NCBI GenBank assembly: GCA_034359265.1
Contig: CP136894.1
Location: 29,666,501-29,730,500 of the forward strand
Length of the DNA: 64,000 nt
Reading direction: 5' to 3'
DNA from: Canna indica
Lineage: Eukaryota > Streptophyta > Magnoliopsida > Zingiberales > Cannaceae
Shown here: piece after piece, positions 43,113 to 55,295 of the stretch
Position numbering within the stretch: position 1 is the stretch's first letter
Layout of the letters: each line of letters begins with the position of its first letter
Notes under the pieces: generated by a model
Seen by the model: only the letters and a program-made list of their open reading frames with translations
Database searches by the model: none
What the model was told of the DNA's origin: nothing
Translations under genes and position numbers: made by a program

Positions 43113-43823
43113 TAGGGGTGAGCAAAAAAAACCGGTTTTCCGGTTAACCAAAAAACCGGTCCGAAACCGAACCGGTTTTTCCGGTTAACCGAACCGATTC
43201 TTTTGGTTTCGGTTTTTTTTTTTGGAAAAATAGGTTTTCGGTTTCGGTTTCGGTCCGAGAGGTAAAAAGTCCACTGGTTTCGGTTAACCGACCGGTTGGA
43301 TATAATTTATTAATTTTTAATTATATATATATATAATAATAATTTGTAAATTATAAAAAATTACAGAAAATTATAAAAAAATTATAAAAAATTATAAAAA
43401 TTATAAAAAAATTATAAAAAATTTAAAAAATATTAAAAATATTAAAAAAATCAAAAAAATATTAAAAATATTTAAAAAAAATCAAAAAATATTTAAAAAA
43501 ATAAAAATAAAAATAATAGTTTTTGTAGAACATTATCTTGGTTCAATGGTTTTTCTTTTTTTTTTCTTTTTTCTCAATGAGAATTTGTTATTTATTTAGA
43601 TTTTTCTCCATGATTTGCATAATATTATTATGTTTGTAGGTTAAAAAAAATTATTGGTTAACCGAAAATTATCGATTAACCGAACCGAAAAAACCGAAAC
43701 CGAAATAGCGGTTAACCGAAGTTAATGGACCAGTTTACGGTTAATGATTTTGAAAAACCGAAGTTAATGGACCGTTTTTTTTTTTTGCTAATGGACCGGT
43801 TAACCGGTCCATGCTCACCCCTA
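43113..43823. mobile_element. hAT-type non-autonomous element in the tail
   Basis: TAGGGGTGAGCA and TGCTCACCCCTA are perfect 12-bp terminal inverted repeats. The 8-bp flanks ATTTCAAG (43105-43112) and TTTTCAAG (43824-43831) differ at one base. The plus copy near 54420-54440 shows the empty site. Subterminal parts are full of CCGGTTAACCGG-like motifs and the centre (about 43310-43520) is a degenerate AATTATAAAA-type repeat. No transposase. Confidence 0.88.
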
Positions 43824-45125
43824 TTTTCAAGTAAGTGATACTTTGTGTTTCCGAAATCCAACTTCAAAATTCCATTAAAAATCATATTCTTGATGATTTT
43901 TTTTGAAATTTTTACACAACAAACTAGATTTCTCAATGAAAGTGTAGTTTCAAGAATCATCACAAAATTAATTTTCTACATGTTTCTAAAATTGACTGAA
44001 AAAACTGAAATTTCAATGGCATTTCCGTAATTTTCAATCATTTTTCAAAACGTGCTCAATTTTCATTCAAACTTATATGACACCACATAATGGTCATGTA
44101 AAGAGTGTATGTCATATAAAAATTATATTCTTAAGTCAAGATATCAACCTAGCATGGTTTCATTCAAAACTAAGTTGGTTATCATGAAACTTGCTAAGTG
44201 TCAATCTTATTATTTACTCATGGATTTTCAAATTTAAATCTATGGACACCTAACATGAGTAAATCTAAACAGGTTCCTCAAATATGAATTGAAAATGAGA
44301 TCTCTAAGTCAATTTGTTGACTTGGGTCAACTTGGTTCAAAAGAGGTTATCATGAAATGGCCTCCTTGTCATTTTATCCATATCCATATGAATTTTTCAC
44401 TCTAAGTGCATGAGAACATGTCATACCTATTCCTAAACATGTTTATGAAGTTTGGACTTAAAATGGAGTGTCCAAGTCGATTTGTTGACTTGGGTCAAAC
44501 TTTTCAAAGCTTAAGTCCCCTAAAGTGATCTAGTTATCACCTTGGTCATCTACACAAGAATTTTTAAGTTTAAATACCTAGACTCATGTGATATGTGTAT
44601 CCAAACATGTTTGCCAACCATTAACTCAAAATGAGGTTTCTAATGTGAATTTCAACTTAGAGCAAGTTTCATTCAATCAAGATATCATGAAATTACCTAA
44701 GTTCTCAAAATTTTACCTACTCATGAACTTTCATATATTTATCATCCCAAACCAAGCATGAGTATAGAGACATCATTAAAGCATGAATATTCAACTATTA
44801 TACTAAGATTTTTGCAAAAATGAACTCATACCTCATTCTTAGAATTTCCCAAACTTTTTATTTTCTTTTCCATCTTCTTCACAATAGCCTTCCATTTTCA
44901 ATAACTTGCAAGTAGGCATCATTAGTGTTGAGATGAAATCATAGACCAACTAGCAAGCCAACATACCTAAGCTATATAGTAAAGATTCATTTCAAGAGTA
45001 AATGTCATGATACCAAAATGAATCAAGAGATATCAAAATATGAAATATTTGAAAAATTAAGATCTCCAACCCTTCCTATTGGTTGAAAACCGAAAGACCA
45101 CAATGAACCTACGATTTAGAACTGC

Positions 45126-46689
45126 TGTTAGTGAAATGGCCACACTAGAGGGGGGATGAATAGTGTGTTAACTAATCAATTAGCCTAAATCCGATTTTAA
45201 TAATTTCTTAAGTTACTTAGGCAATTCACAATTGACGACTAAATGCGAAAACGAGTAATAAAGATAAGCAATGCGATATACAAAGAAAACAATGCTAACA
45301 CAAGTATTTATAGTGGTTCGGCCCCAATGCCTACTCCACTACCTAAGCACCCCGCTTAGGATTTCTAAACTTAAGTTTACTAGATTATATCATTTCCCTT
45401 ACAACGAGGACTTTGACCCGAAGAGTCTCGCTCTCAACCTAAGGCACTTCTACACCCGGAAGTCTCTGCCTTCTTACCGAGAGCACTCTTCCACCTCAAC
45501 CTAAGGGACACTCAACTAATCGTAGTAAACTAAGTTTATACCGGTGGAATTAAGCCTCAAACACAAAGGGAACCACCCAATTTCAAGACCTAACAACCTA
45601 GGTCTTTACAAGCTCAAATACAATGAAATAAATCACAAAAATACACAAATAATGGAGCAAATAAATAATACAACAAATACTTAGCTCCAAACATGAGTCC
45701 CAGTTCCTCTTGATGCCTCGATGATGAATCATTCAAAGCTTGAAGGCAAGATCAAGGATGTATCATGGAAACTAGGGTTATCAAAGGGATGGCTCAAGAA
45801 ATGCTTTGAGGGTGATCAAGAATGGCTCAATGGAAGCTTGGATGATGGGTGGAAGGCTTGCTAAGGCTTCTATTTATAAGCCTTGAGGAGATGGCATGAA
45901 ACAGCCACCTCAACGGGCGGAAAACTAGCCATTTCCGCCATCCGATCGCAGATCCGGTTGATCGTCGATCATACTGTCATTTTTTGTCACACTTCGGTCG
46001 ACCGATCGATCGATCAAAACTAGGCAGACTGCACTACTTGGATTTTTCTGCTTGTTTGCTCGATTCTAGGTTATGTTTTCGCTAAGTTTACTTATATAAT
46101 ATTTCTTAACTTTAAGTTAATAAATGTTATATAAGGATTACCCCCCATTTGGATTCAATAAAAATATCTGAAAAATCAAAATCCTTAAGAATCAAAATCT
46201 AGTTTTTGGGGTCTAGTACAAATTTTCTAATCTCTCGGGTCAAATGTGGGTATGCTAAAGGCTTTCAAAAATTTCTTTAAAATACCTCGTTATCTAGTTT
46301 TTACCCAAGGAACAATTACCGCCATTTTTTGTGTCAAGAAAATGTCTAGGTCATATAGCCCTCCAAGGAGCTCCCTAAGCTTAGTGAATTTCAGGGCGGT
46401 TTCTAGGTTTTTATATTTTGGAGATCGGGTTTGGTTTTTGGGTTCTTTGCATCAAAAAGAGGATTACATCACATGCTAGACACCCTAAACCTAAACTCTA
46501 ACTTCCCGAAGAATCCCGAGCGTCGACGAGCGTCCTTGCCGATTTCTCTGATTTCTCTGGTTTTTCTGATCGCGGACGTCGTGCGCTAACCGACTTGGAA
46601 CCTAAAAGATTTATCAATGAGACATTAGTTCCATGTTTGTTATCATCAAAACCGAGATTAAGACCAAGGTAAAAAATCTTAGGCCAACA
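45126..46689 (-). repeat. Solo LTR, Sirevirus-like family X, in the tail of the minus copy
   Basis: Minus sense TGTTGGCCTAAG to TTTCACTAACA, 1564 bp. Flanks ACTGC and ATCGC are a decayed duplication. The plus element at about 52540-52590 gives the empty site, confirming the insertion. A TATA box (45871-45878), a small palindrome cluster (about 45950-46015) and the U5-side hairpin (45342-45360) are present. Confidence 0.88.
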
Positions 46690-46989
46690 ATCGCAAGGTC
46701 ATTAGCCCTTTATAGGCTACATAGGTCTCCGAAGAGATCGAAAATCAAAAATCAAAAATCATTTCATAAAACAAATCGAGAGCATGAAGATCAACTAGAT
46801 TTATGCTTAGTATCATAATCTTCAACTAAGGTAAAACAATGCAAGTTAGAAGATGATAACGGAATAGTTTTGATGCCAGCTTTACCTAAGGCATCAAGGT
46901 AGCTTGAAGTTGCAACCAAGAGAGGATTCGTCATTCAAGTTCATGGTCAACTTCAACACATCACTTTCCTTCAACCATGTGTGGTGGCT

Positions 46990-48333
46990 CCCTCTACAAG
47001 AGAACAAGAAACCTTCGGTACCCAAATGGCTTTGGGTCCTTGGGGGTGAGTTGGCCTAGGAATTCAAAGTGTCTTAGCAACACTTGAATTTCTTTTAAAT
47101 GCACAATCATGAATAGCATGACCATATATACCACAACAAAAACAATTTTCATGAAACTTTTTCTTTTGGACATGAGGTTTAAAGGAAAAATGCTTGACAT
47201 AAGAATGATGATGAACATTAGCATTCTTTACATAAATATTTTTATTTCTAGAATTCTTAAAGGATGATACATTTGACAAATCATTGATTTTCCTATTTAA
47301 GAATACAACCACATTTTTCAAATCACTCATGGATTTGTGAATAGCATGCAATTGAGATTTCAACATGTTATTTTCAATTTTTCATTCTCAATTTTGAAAT
47401 CATTTTTCAAATCATCATTCCTGAACTTCAATCTAGCTTTGAAATCCTCATTTTCATTTTTCAAAGCCTTTAGCTCAAGGTTAAATGTATCATGACAAGA
47501 ATCAAAAGACTTAGACTTTAGTTCTCATTTTCTAGCTCTAAAGCATGCACGTGGGAACTAAGCTTAGAGTTTTCTTTCTTTATTTTCCTATTTTCTTTAT
47601 TCTTTTTCATAAGCAATTCATACATTTTTCCACATTCTTCAATCAACTCATCATATGACATGTTAAATGAGCTTGAGTCGGTAGAATCACTATTTTGACA
47701 AGAAGCGATAGAATTTACCTCATCATCAAATCCCATGAGGTAAAGTTGAGAGGCGGCTTCATTGTCATGACAAGAGGATGCTTCTTATGATTCGAAGGTG
47801 GATGTTGAAGCACTTGTCCTCTTCTTGGCATTCTTCTTTGATGAAGGGAATTCCTTTTATTGTGCTCCATTTCCTTGCACAAGTAGCATATAACCTTTTT
47901 TTTCGGCTTTTTGATTTGCTTATTTGACTAGAAGCACTAAGATTATCTAAACTGAAGTTAGTACTAGGGGGATGACCATTGTCATCACTGCCCTCAACAA
48001 ATGTATTAATCTCTTCGATTTTAGCATAATCATATAACATATATAATGTTGACCAAATATCAAATGCGGAAGAACAATGCATAACCTTTTCAAGTATATT
48101 ATTTGAAAATGAGAAATATAGGAGATGCGTTGATTTAACATTCAATTCAAACAATTTAACTTGTTCTTGAGTCCAATCATTTATGTCAATGGTGGCTCAA
48201 CATATTCATTCTTTAGCATGTACAATAGATCTAAACTTTGTGTTTTAATAAAAGTATACATTCTACTCTTCCAAACACCAAAATTTACCTCATCAAACCT
48301 AGGTGGTGCAAACACTATACTCTCTAGTGTCAT
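46990..48333 (-). pseudogene. Sirevirus-type gag of the minus gag-only element
   Basis: The start codon at 48333 corresponds to the ATG at 50870 in the plus copy. In minus sense the broken frames show the N-terminal gag domain (VMHCSSAFDIWSTLYMLYDYAKIEEI, 48000-48090), a decayed first knuckle near 47880, a Lys/Glu/Asn-rich coiled coil (about 47360-47740) and the second knuckle CFCCGIYGHAIHDC (about 47105-47146). The end reads LTPKDPKPFG in one frame and GPKAIWVPK-like in another. At least three frameshifts. It packages element RNA in functional relatives. Confidence 0.83.
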
Positions 48334-48400
48334 TCTAGGATCGAGGCTAAATGTAGATGAGATGGTGAAATCTCAATCCACGACCCACACTGAAACCAAA

Positions 48401-49590
48401 TGTTGGTGAAATGACCACACTAGAGAGGGGTGAATAGTGTGTTAACTAAACTTTTCGCCTAATTTCAATTTTATCAAATTCAACCGTTTCTTATAACTTA
48501 GGCAATACACTAATTCGAATAACAAGTGGAAACAATAAATAAGACAATTAAACACAATCAAGAAAGCAATGCGCGGAAACAAGTAAGTATAGTAATTAAG
48601 GCAAATCACAATAGGCAATGCAAACACGATCGATTTATAGTGGTTCGACCCCAATGCCTACTCCACTACCTAAGCACCCCACTTAGGATTTCCAAACTAA
48701 ATTTTACTAGATTAATTGTTTCCTTTACAACAAGGACATTTTCACCGGAGAGTCTCCGCTCTCACACCGAAGGCATTTCCACACCCGAAAGACTCCGCCT
48801 TCCTACCGAGAGTACTCTCTCATCTCAAACCTAAAGGACAACAATAGTAATCCTAGTAAACTAAGTTTACACCAGAGGATTTAAACCTCAAACACCAAGG
48901 CTACCACCCAATTTCAAGACCTAACAACCTAAGTCTTCACAAGCTCAAATACAATGAAATAAATAAGAAAATACACAACTTAATGGAGCAATAAATCAAA
49001 CAACTTATACTTAGCTCCAAACAATGAATCCTAGCTCCTCTGGATGCCTTGATGATGAATCAAATCAAGCTTGAAGGCAAACTCAAGAAAGTCAAGGTGG
49101 AAAGCTAGGGTTTCTTCAAGTAATGGCTCAATGAAAGCTTGGAAATGATCAAGGATGACTCAATGGAGTTTAGGAGTGATCAAAAGTGTCAAAGGAAGAC
49201 TGGGACATCAGTATTTATAGAGCCATGAAGTGTGCTCGGGTGAAACATTGCTCAATGGCTCAAAATAGAGCCATTTTCGCCCGTCGGTCGCAGGTCTGGT
49301 CGATCATCGATCGATCGACCATGCGACCGACCAAGCGATCGGAGCCATACTGTGCTTTCTAGGCGCATTTTGGTCGACTAATCAATCGATCGGCCATAGA
49401 GTACCAGTTCTCTACGTAGTGTACCTGTACTCTACAATGAGTTTCAACTGATTTCTTTCTTCAGTTCGGGTTTCAGATTACCGGTTTGGTTCTTTAAGGG
49501 TCTTAGCATCATAAAGAGGATTTTACAATTTATCTAAACACCCTAAATCTAAAATCTATCTTCCCGACAAAATTCGAGCACGTCGACCAA
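48401..49590 (-). repeat. 5' LTR of the minus gag-only element, truncated
   Basis: This matches 40919-42241 but stops at 49590, losing about the first 150 bp of the LTR in transcript sense. TATA box at 49212-49219, U5-side hairpin at 48669-48687, a palindrome cluster at about 49285-49395. The lost end is joined directly to the opposite-facing LTR at 49591. Confidence 0.85.
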
Positions 49591-50802
49591 GAAGGCCGAA
49601 GAAAACAAATTCAGCCTAGGTTCGATCGATCGGGCGATCGACCGAATGTATGTAAAAAGTGGCAGTAGCCATCGTAAAGGCTACGTCGGTCAACCGACTA
49701 AAGGTAAAAAGCAGCAAAAGCTACTTTGGTCGATCGGGCGATCTACCGATCAAAGCCCAAAATGGGTGGTAGCTCTGTCGGTCGATCGACCTGCGTTCGC
49801 TGAAGAGGCAAACTACGTCGGTTGATCGGGAGGTCGACCAGATTGCGGGAACGTAGTTTTGCGTCTGGGCAGTCGACCCGTCGGTCGACCGCACAGAGAG
49901 AAGAAGCATCGGTCGCTTTGAGCGGTCGATCGGTCGATCGACCGACCAATCGACCGGGTGTCCGTAACGACTAGATTTTAGCCCGTTGAGCTGTCGTTTC
50001 TTCGTGAGGGTATAAATATACCTCACCTATCTCATTTAACCTTCTTCCTTGATTCTTACAAACTTTATTAAGCACTCAAAAGGGAGAATTGAGCCTTCAA
50101 AGATCGATTAAGCGGCGCACTGTTCTTTCGCGAACATTCTCACAAGCACCTAGCTTTCTTCCTCAATTCGGGATCTAATACGAGTTCTACCTCCTGACGA
50201 GTTGAAGGCGCTAGAGGCTTGCAAAGGAGCATTAATCTTTGGTTTAATCTTTTAGCTCTTTTGATTGTATTTTATCTGTTATTTGAAGTATTTTTCTTTG
50301 TTTTGGGTTTGTACGAAGACCGGGTGTTAGGTCTTCTTGTGAGAAAGTGGTTACCTTGTTGTGAACGTGTAAAACTACTTGTGTAAACTTAGTTTTTACT
50401 AGGATTAGTTTAGTTGTTCTTTAGGGTTGAGGTGGAAGAGTGCTCTCGATAAGAAGGCGGAGACTTCCGAGTGTGGAAGTACCTTAGGTCGAGAGTGAGA
50501 CTCTTCGAGTCAAAGTCCTCTGTGTAAGGGAAACGAGAATTAATCTAGTAAAACTAGTTTGAAAATCCTAAGTGGGGTGTTTAGGTAGTGGAGTAGGCAT
50601 TGGGACCGAACCACTATAAATCTTGTGTGTTTGCATTGATATATTATTGTGCTTAATTGTTTTATCTTGCTTCTACATTTAATTGCATAATTGCATTTTG
50701 CCTAAATGATTTAAGAAAATGATTAAAATTGAATTTAGGCTAATTAATTTAGTAAACACACTATTCACCCCCCCCCCCTTTAGTGTTACCATTTCATCTT
50801 CA
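49591..50802 (+). repeat. 5' LTR of the plus gag-only element, truncated
   Basis: This aligns with 55544-57060 from about 55850 onward, so about 300 bp of the LTR start is missing. The palindrome array (49620-49965), TATA box (50011-50018), U5-side hairpin (50567-50585) and a C run near 50769 remain. The LTR ends TTTCATCTTCA. Confidence 0.87.
49620..49965. promoter_or_regulatory. GTCGAC-type palindrome array, plus copy 5' LTR
   Basis: Seven palindrome sites or doublets lie at about 49624, 49686, 49727, 49779, 49819, 49870 and 49923, spaced about 40-60 bp apart. Most are two 8-bp near-palindromes with 4 bp between, for example AGTCGACC-CGTC-GGTCGACC (49870-49889). The last is a triplet. The TATA box follows about 45 bp after the array. 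Confidence 0.62.
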
Positions 50803-50804
50803 AT

Positions 50805-50816
50805 TGGTATCAGAGC
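50805..50816 (+). promoter_or_regulatory. Primer-binding site of the plus gag-only element
   Basis: TGGTATCAGAGC, followed by GGGT, two bases after the LTR end. A perfect plant initiator-tRNA-Met primer site. Confidence 0.9.
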
Positions 50817-50869
50817 GGGTCGTAGTTTGAGATTTTACCATCTCGTCTACATCTAGTCTCAATCCAGAA

Positions 50870-52265
50870 ATGGCTCTAGAGAGTATAGTCTTTACTACCT
50901 AGGTTCGATGAGTCTAATTTTGGTCTTTGGAAAGGAAGAATGTATACATTCTTAAAGACTCAAGGTTTTGGTGTCTTTAATATGGTAAAATCAAAATACA
51001 TAGAACCTAAGGAAAAAATGGATGCATAGACTCAAGAATAAATTAATAGGTTTGAACTAAATGCTAAGGCAACAAATTGCTTATATTGTTCCTTAGAAAA
51101 TAACATCTTTGAAAAAGTCATTCATTGTTCTTCCGCATTTGATATCTGGGCAACTTTAAACATGCTATATGATTTTGCAAAAATTGAAGAGATTACTACT
51201 TTTGATGAAGGTGGTGATGACAATGGTCACTCACCTACTACTAATCTCAATTTTGATGCCCATAGTGCTTCGAGTCAAAGAAGCAATTCTAAAAGCCGGA
51301 AGAGAAAGGTAATTTGCCACTTGTGCAAAGAAAAATGGCATGTGAGGAAAAATTGTCCTTCCATGAAGAACAATGCAAAGAAGAGGTCAAACGCTTCCAC
51401 ATCATCATCTTACTCAAGTGAAGCATCCTCTTACCATGACGATGAAGCCATCTCAAAAGAATGTCTCATGAATGATAACAATGAGGTACACTCCTCTCCT
51501 TCTAGTCATATTAATAATAATGATAGTATTAACTCATCTAGTTCTCATGATTTTGATGAATTGATGGATGAGTACAAAATCATGTATGCCTTGATGATTA
51601 AAAAGGATAAAGAAAACTTAAGGCTTAATTCTCATGTGCATGAACTAGAGAATGAAAAATTGAATACTAGTACAACTGTATCTTGCCATGATGATTTTAA
51701 GCTTGAAATTGAGAATTTAAAAAGTGAGGTAAAAGACTTGAGAAATGAAAATGAATGTTTGAAATCAAAAATGAAACTTAGGAGTAATGATTTGAAAAAT
51801 GATTTCAAACTTGAAAATGAAAAATTGAAAGTTGAAAATAACATGTTGAAATCTCAAGTGCATGCATTGCACAATTCCATGAATGATGTGAAAAATGAGA
51901 TGTTGACTTTGAGTAGGAAAATAAATACTTCCTCTTGTAATTCTAAGAATCAAAATGTCTCTTTTAGTAAACATCAGAAGAAAAATATTTCCTTTAAGAA
52001 TGCTCATACTCATCATGCTTCACATGACAAGCATTCTAATGATAGATTTAATGTCCATAGCAAAAAGAAAAAGAAAAAATTTCATGGACATTGTTTTTGT
52101 TGTGGTACATATGGCCATGCAATCTATGATTGTGCATTCAAGAAGAATTCAAGTATTGCTAAGACACTTTCGATACCTAGGCCAACTAACCCTCAAGGAC
52201 CCAAAGCCATTTGGGTACCAAAGGTTTCTTGCTCTCTTGTAGGGGGAGCTACCACACAAGGATGA
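50870..52265 (+). pseudogene. Sirevirus-type gag of the plus gag-only element (367-codon open part)
   Basis: The ATG at 50870 starts a gag whose first 100 residues are broken by a frameshift near 50900 and stops near 51028 and 51042. From 51162 to 52265 a continuous 367-residue frame remains. It begins inside the gag domain (after HCSSAFDIWATLNMLYDFAK), has a first knuckle CHLCKEKWHVRKNC (about 51317-51358), a Ser/Asn-rich acidic part, a long coiled coil (51560-51920, heptad-like ENEKLK/NNMLKSQV), a Lys-rich stretch, and a second knuckle CFCCGTYGHAIYDC (about 52093-52134). It ends with GPKAIWVPKVS and VGGATTQG. The gag stops exactly where a Sirevirus pol would begin. Confidence 0.85.
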
Positions 52266-55200
52266 AGGAAAGTGATGTGTTGAGGTTGACCTAGGACATG
52301 AATGATTAATCCTCCCTTGGTTGCAACTTCAAGCTACCTAGATGCCTTAGGTAAAATTGGCATCAAATATTTTGGTATCATCTCCTTACTTTGGCTTGTT
52401 TTATTTAAGTTGGAGTTATGATACATGTTTAATTTGAGTTATTTTTCCCGCTCTTATTAAAGAGTTCTTTGGAAATGATTTTTTGATTTTGATTTCCCGA
52501 TCTCTTCGGAGACCTATGTAGCCTATAATGGGCTCATGCGACCTTGCGATTTTAAATCGTAGGCTCATTGTGGTCTTTCGATTTTCAACCAATAGGAAGG
52601 GTTGGAGATCATGTTTTCATTAATATTACATTTGTGATCTCTTAAAATTTGTTTTGATATCACTTGATTTTATTTAAAACGGATTTCAAATCATTTAGCA
52701 AAGTGATCTTTGATAATGATACTTGATGCTTCTCTTTGCTTTTTGGTTGAGTTAGCTTGCTAAGTAGTTATATTTTCTCTAAAATATTAGTGTAGCTTAC
52801 TTACAAGTTATAAGTATTTTAGGAATGCTAATTAGGAAGAAAAAGATTAGTTTGGCAAATTATCATGAATAAGGTATAACTTTGATAAATTCAAAATCTT
52901 AGTGTTATACCTCAATGCTTAAGCTTAAATAATGTCTCAATACTCATGATGAATTGCATGTTAAACACTTGAATTTTCATGAGTAGGTAAAATTTTAGTA
53001 CTTAGGCAAATTTCATTGAATGAAACTTGCTCTAGGTTGATATTCATTATTAGAGACATTCCTTTAAGTCCAAACTAGTTAAACATGATTAGGGATTTTA
53101 TTCCTCAAATGTTTCACATCTTAAGATCCCTTAGATTCATTTTGATATCATGATAACCTCCCTAAAATGAATATTTACTATCTAGCATAGGTTAAGGTGT
53201 TTTAAATGAAACTTTGCATTGGACATTTGCTATTTAGTATGTTAGCTTGCTAGTTAGTATATAATTTCATTTTGATACTAATGAAGCCTACTTGCAAGTT
53301 AAGAAAGTGGTAAACATAGGAAGGATATGCTATCATGAAGATAATTGAAAAGTAAATGACAAGTTTGGCAAAAATCTCAAAAGACTAAGGTATGGATTTA
53401 ATTTTGCAAAAATCTTAGTTTAATAATTGAATATCCATGATTAATGATGTCTCTATACTCATGATTGATTTTGCATGAAAAATGTTTGAGTTTTCATGAG
53501 TAGGCAATTTCATGATAACTAGGCAAATTTCATGATATTAATATTGAATGAAATTGGGCTAGTTTAAAATTTCTTATTAGAGACATCATTTTGAGTAAAC
53601 ACCAAATGAACATGTTTAGATACACATATCACATGAGTCTAGGTATCTAAAATTGAAAATTCATGTCTAGATGAACAATGTCTAGATGAACAATGTCAAT
53701 AATCAAGTGTCCAAGTCATCACTTTAGAGGACTTAAGCTTGAGAAGTTTGACCCGAGTCAACAAATTGACTTGGACACTTGATTTTAAGTCCAAACTTCA
53801 TAAACATGTTTAGGAATAAATATGACATGTTTCCATGCACTTAGAATGAAAAATTCTTATGGATATGAATAAAATGACACAGAGATCAATTCATGATTAC
53901 CTCTTTTGAATCAAGTTGACCCAAGTCAACAAGTTGACTTAAAGGTCTCATTTTCAATCCATATTTAAGGAACATGTTTAGATTTACTCATGTTAGGTAT
54001 CCATAGGTTTAAGTTTGAAATATCATGAGTAAATGTTAAGATTGAAACTTAGCAAATTTTATAAAAACTAGTTTAGTTTTAAATGAAACCATGCTAGGTT
54101 GATATCTTGACTTAAGGACATAATTTTCATTTCAAACTTGACATATACTTTTTACATGACCATCATGTGGTGTCATGAAAGTTTGAATGAAAATTGAACA
54201 AGTTTTAAAAATAACTAAAAATTACAAAAATACCACTTCGACCTACAATTGGTATCAATTTCAGTTATTTCTAGAGAAATATAGAAAATTCTTTTTTAAA
54301 TGATTCTTGAAACTGCACATTCATTGAAAAATCTAGTTTTATCAATAGAAATTTCAAAAAGTTTCATCAAGAATCTGATTTAAAATAGAATTTTAAAGTT
54401 GGATTTTGAAAACACAAAGTATCACTTATTTGAAATATCAATCTTCCCGATACTTTGATCTTTCTTCAAAAACTTCAAATAAAAACTCATGTATACTATC
54501 TGGATTCCATTTTTAATATCATTCACATAATTTCTTGAGTAAAATCATTCCTAGAAATGATTTTGATATCTTGGATGATAGGTAGAAATATCCATTTGCT
54601 TATTAAAATCAATATATGATGAAAAATGAACTTAGAAATTCACTTTGGATTCAATCTTGATACATGCATTTCAAATGACCATTCATCAATTGGTATCAAA
54701 ATTTTCATCCAACAATTGATATCAAATATTTTTCGTCAAAAATATGATTTTGTATGAATTTAAAAATTTGATTTGTGAAAACTAGAAGTATATACCTTGG
54801 CCTAAGTCAACAAAGTGACTTAGAAATTTCATCTTAAGTCCAAACTTGATTCATAGACTTACATTCTCTCATATTTGATGTCTAGATGCCTAAATATGAG
54901 AAAAATATGAGTAGATAGCAAAATTTGAAACTTAGCATTTTCATGTTTTCATGCTTAATTCAAATGAAACCATGCTAAGTTAAAAGTTTGATTAAATGAC
55001 ATTAGTTTCACTTAAAACATGATATACATGATTTAAATGATCATATCTTGTTATTTTGAAAGTTTGAATGAAATCTAAAAATGTCATGAAAAAGATATGA
55101 GAACATACATGATTTAATTTTGAATTCAAATATTTAGTATTTGAACATATCATGTATGATTTAAGTTTCATATTAAATATTTGTTTTCCATCCCTTTGGT

Positions 55201-55295
55201 TGAGATTTTCATGTTTTATGAAAAATAATCTTTAGAGTCTCAACTACATGAAAAATTATTTGTTTTTCATCCCTTCGACTAGATTGACCTTCTTG
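52266..55295 (+). other. Non-coding tail of the plus gag-only element
   Basis: About 3 kb of AT-rich DNA without a significant frame. It contains diverged serial repeats with phrases such as CATGAGTAGGTAAAATTTTAG, GTCCAAACTT..AAACATGTTTAG and a foldback AAGTCAA-CAAA-TTGACTT. The foldback occurs near 53755, 53922 and 54805, and in the minus copy near 42585, 44308 and 44475. The same order of blocks is found in the minus copy (42443-46990 less its insertions), so the tail is an element part and not random flanking DNA. Confidence 0.7.

Larger units (their letters stand above)
40919..49590 (-). mobile_element. Gag-only LTR retrotransposon (minus copy)
   Basis: Minus-strand order is a truncated 5' LTR (48401-49590), a mutated primer site (about 48385-48400), gag (46990-48333), a long non-coding tail, several purine tracts (42242-42420) and 3' LTR (40919-42241). 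No protease, integrase or RT is present. The gag and cis-sites are of Sirevirus type, so it would have depended on enzymes from elements like 9375-16868. A hAT-type element (43113-43823) and a solo LTR (45126-46689) have inserted into the tail. The left flank is CCGAA in CACTA transposase; the right flank is lost in the junction with the plus copy. It matches the TR-GAG class. Confidence 0.83.

Noticed and set aside
49595..49599. CCGAA near the head-to-head junction as partner of CCGAA at 40914-40918
   Set aside because: The word belongs to the adjoining LTR (compare about 55850), so it is not a target duplication of the minus element.
49620..49965. CRISPR-like array of short palindromes
   Set aside because: Spacers are not uniform in length, repeats are only 8 bp and degenerate, and the array lies in a plant LTR.
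51632..52016. Minus-strand Phe/Ser-rich frames
   Set aside because: They are antisense shadows of the Lys/Glu-rich gag coiled coil at 51560-51920.
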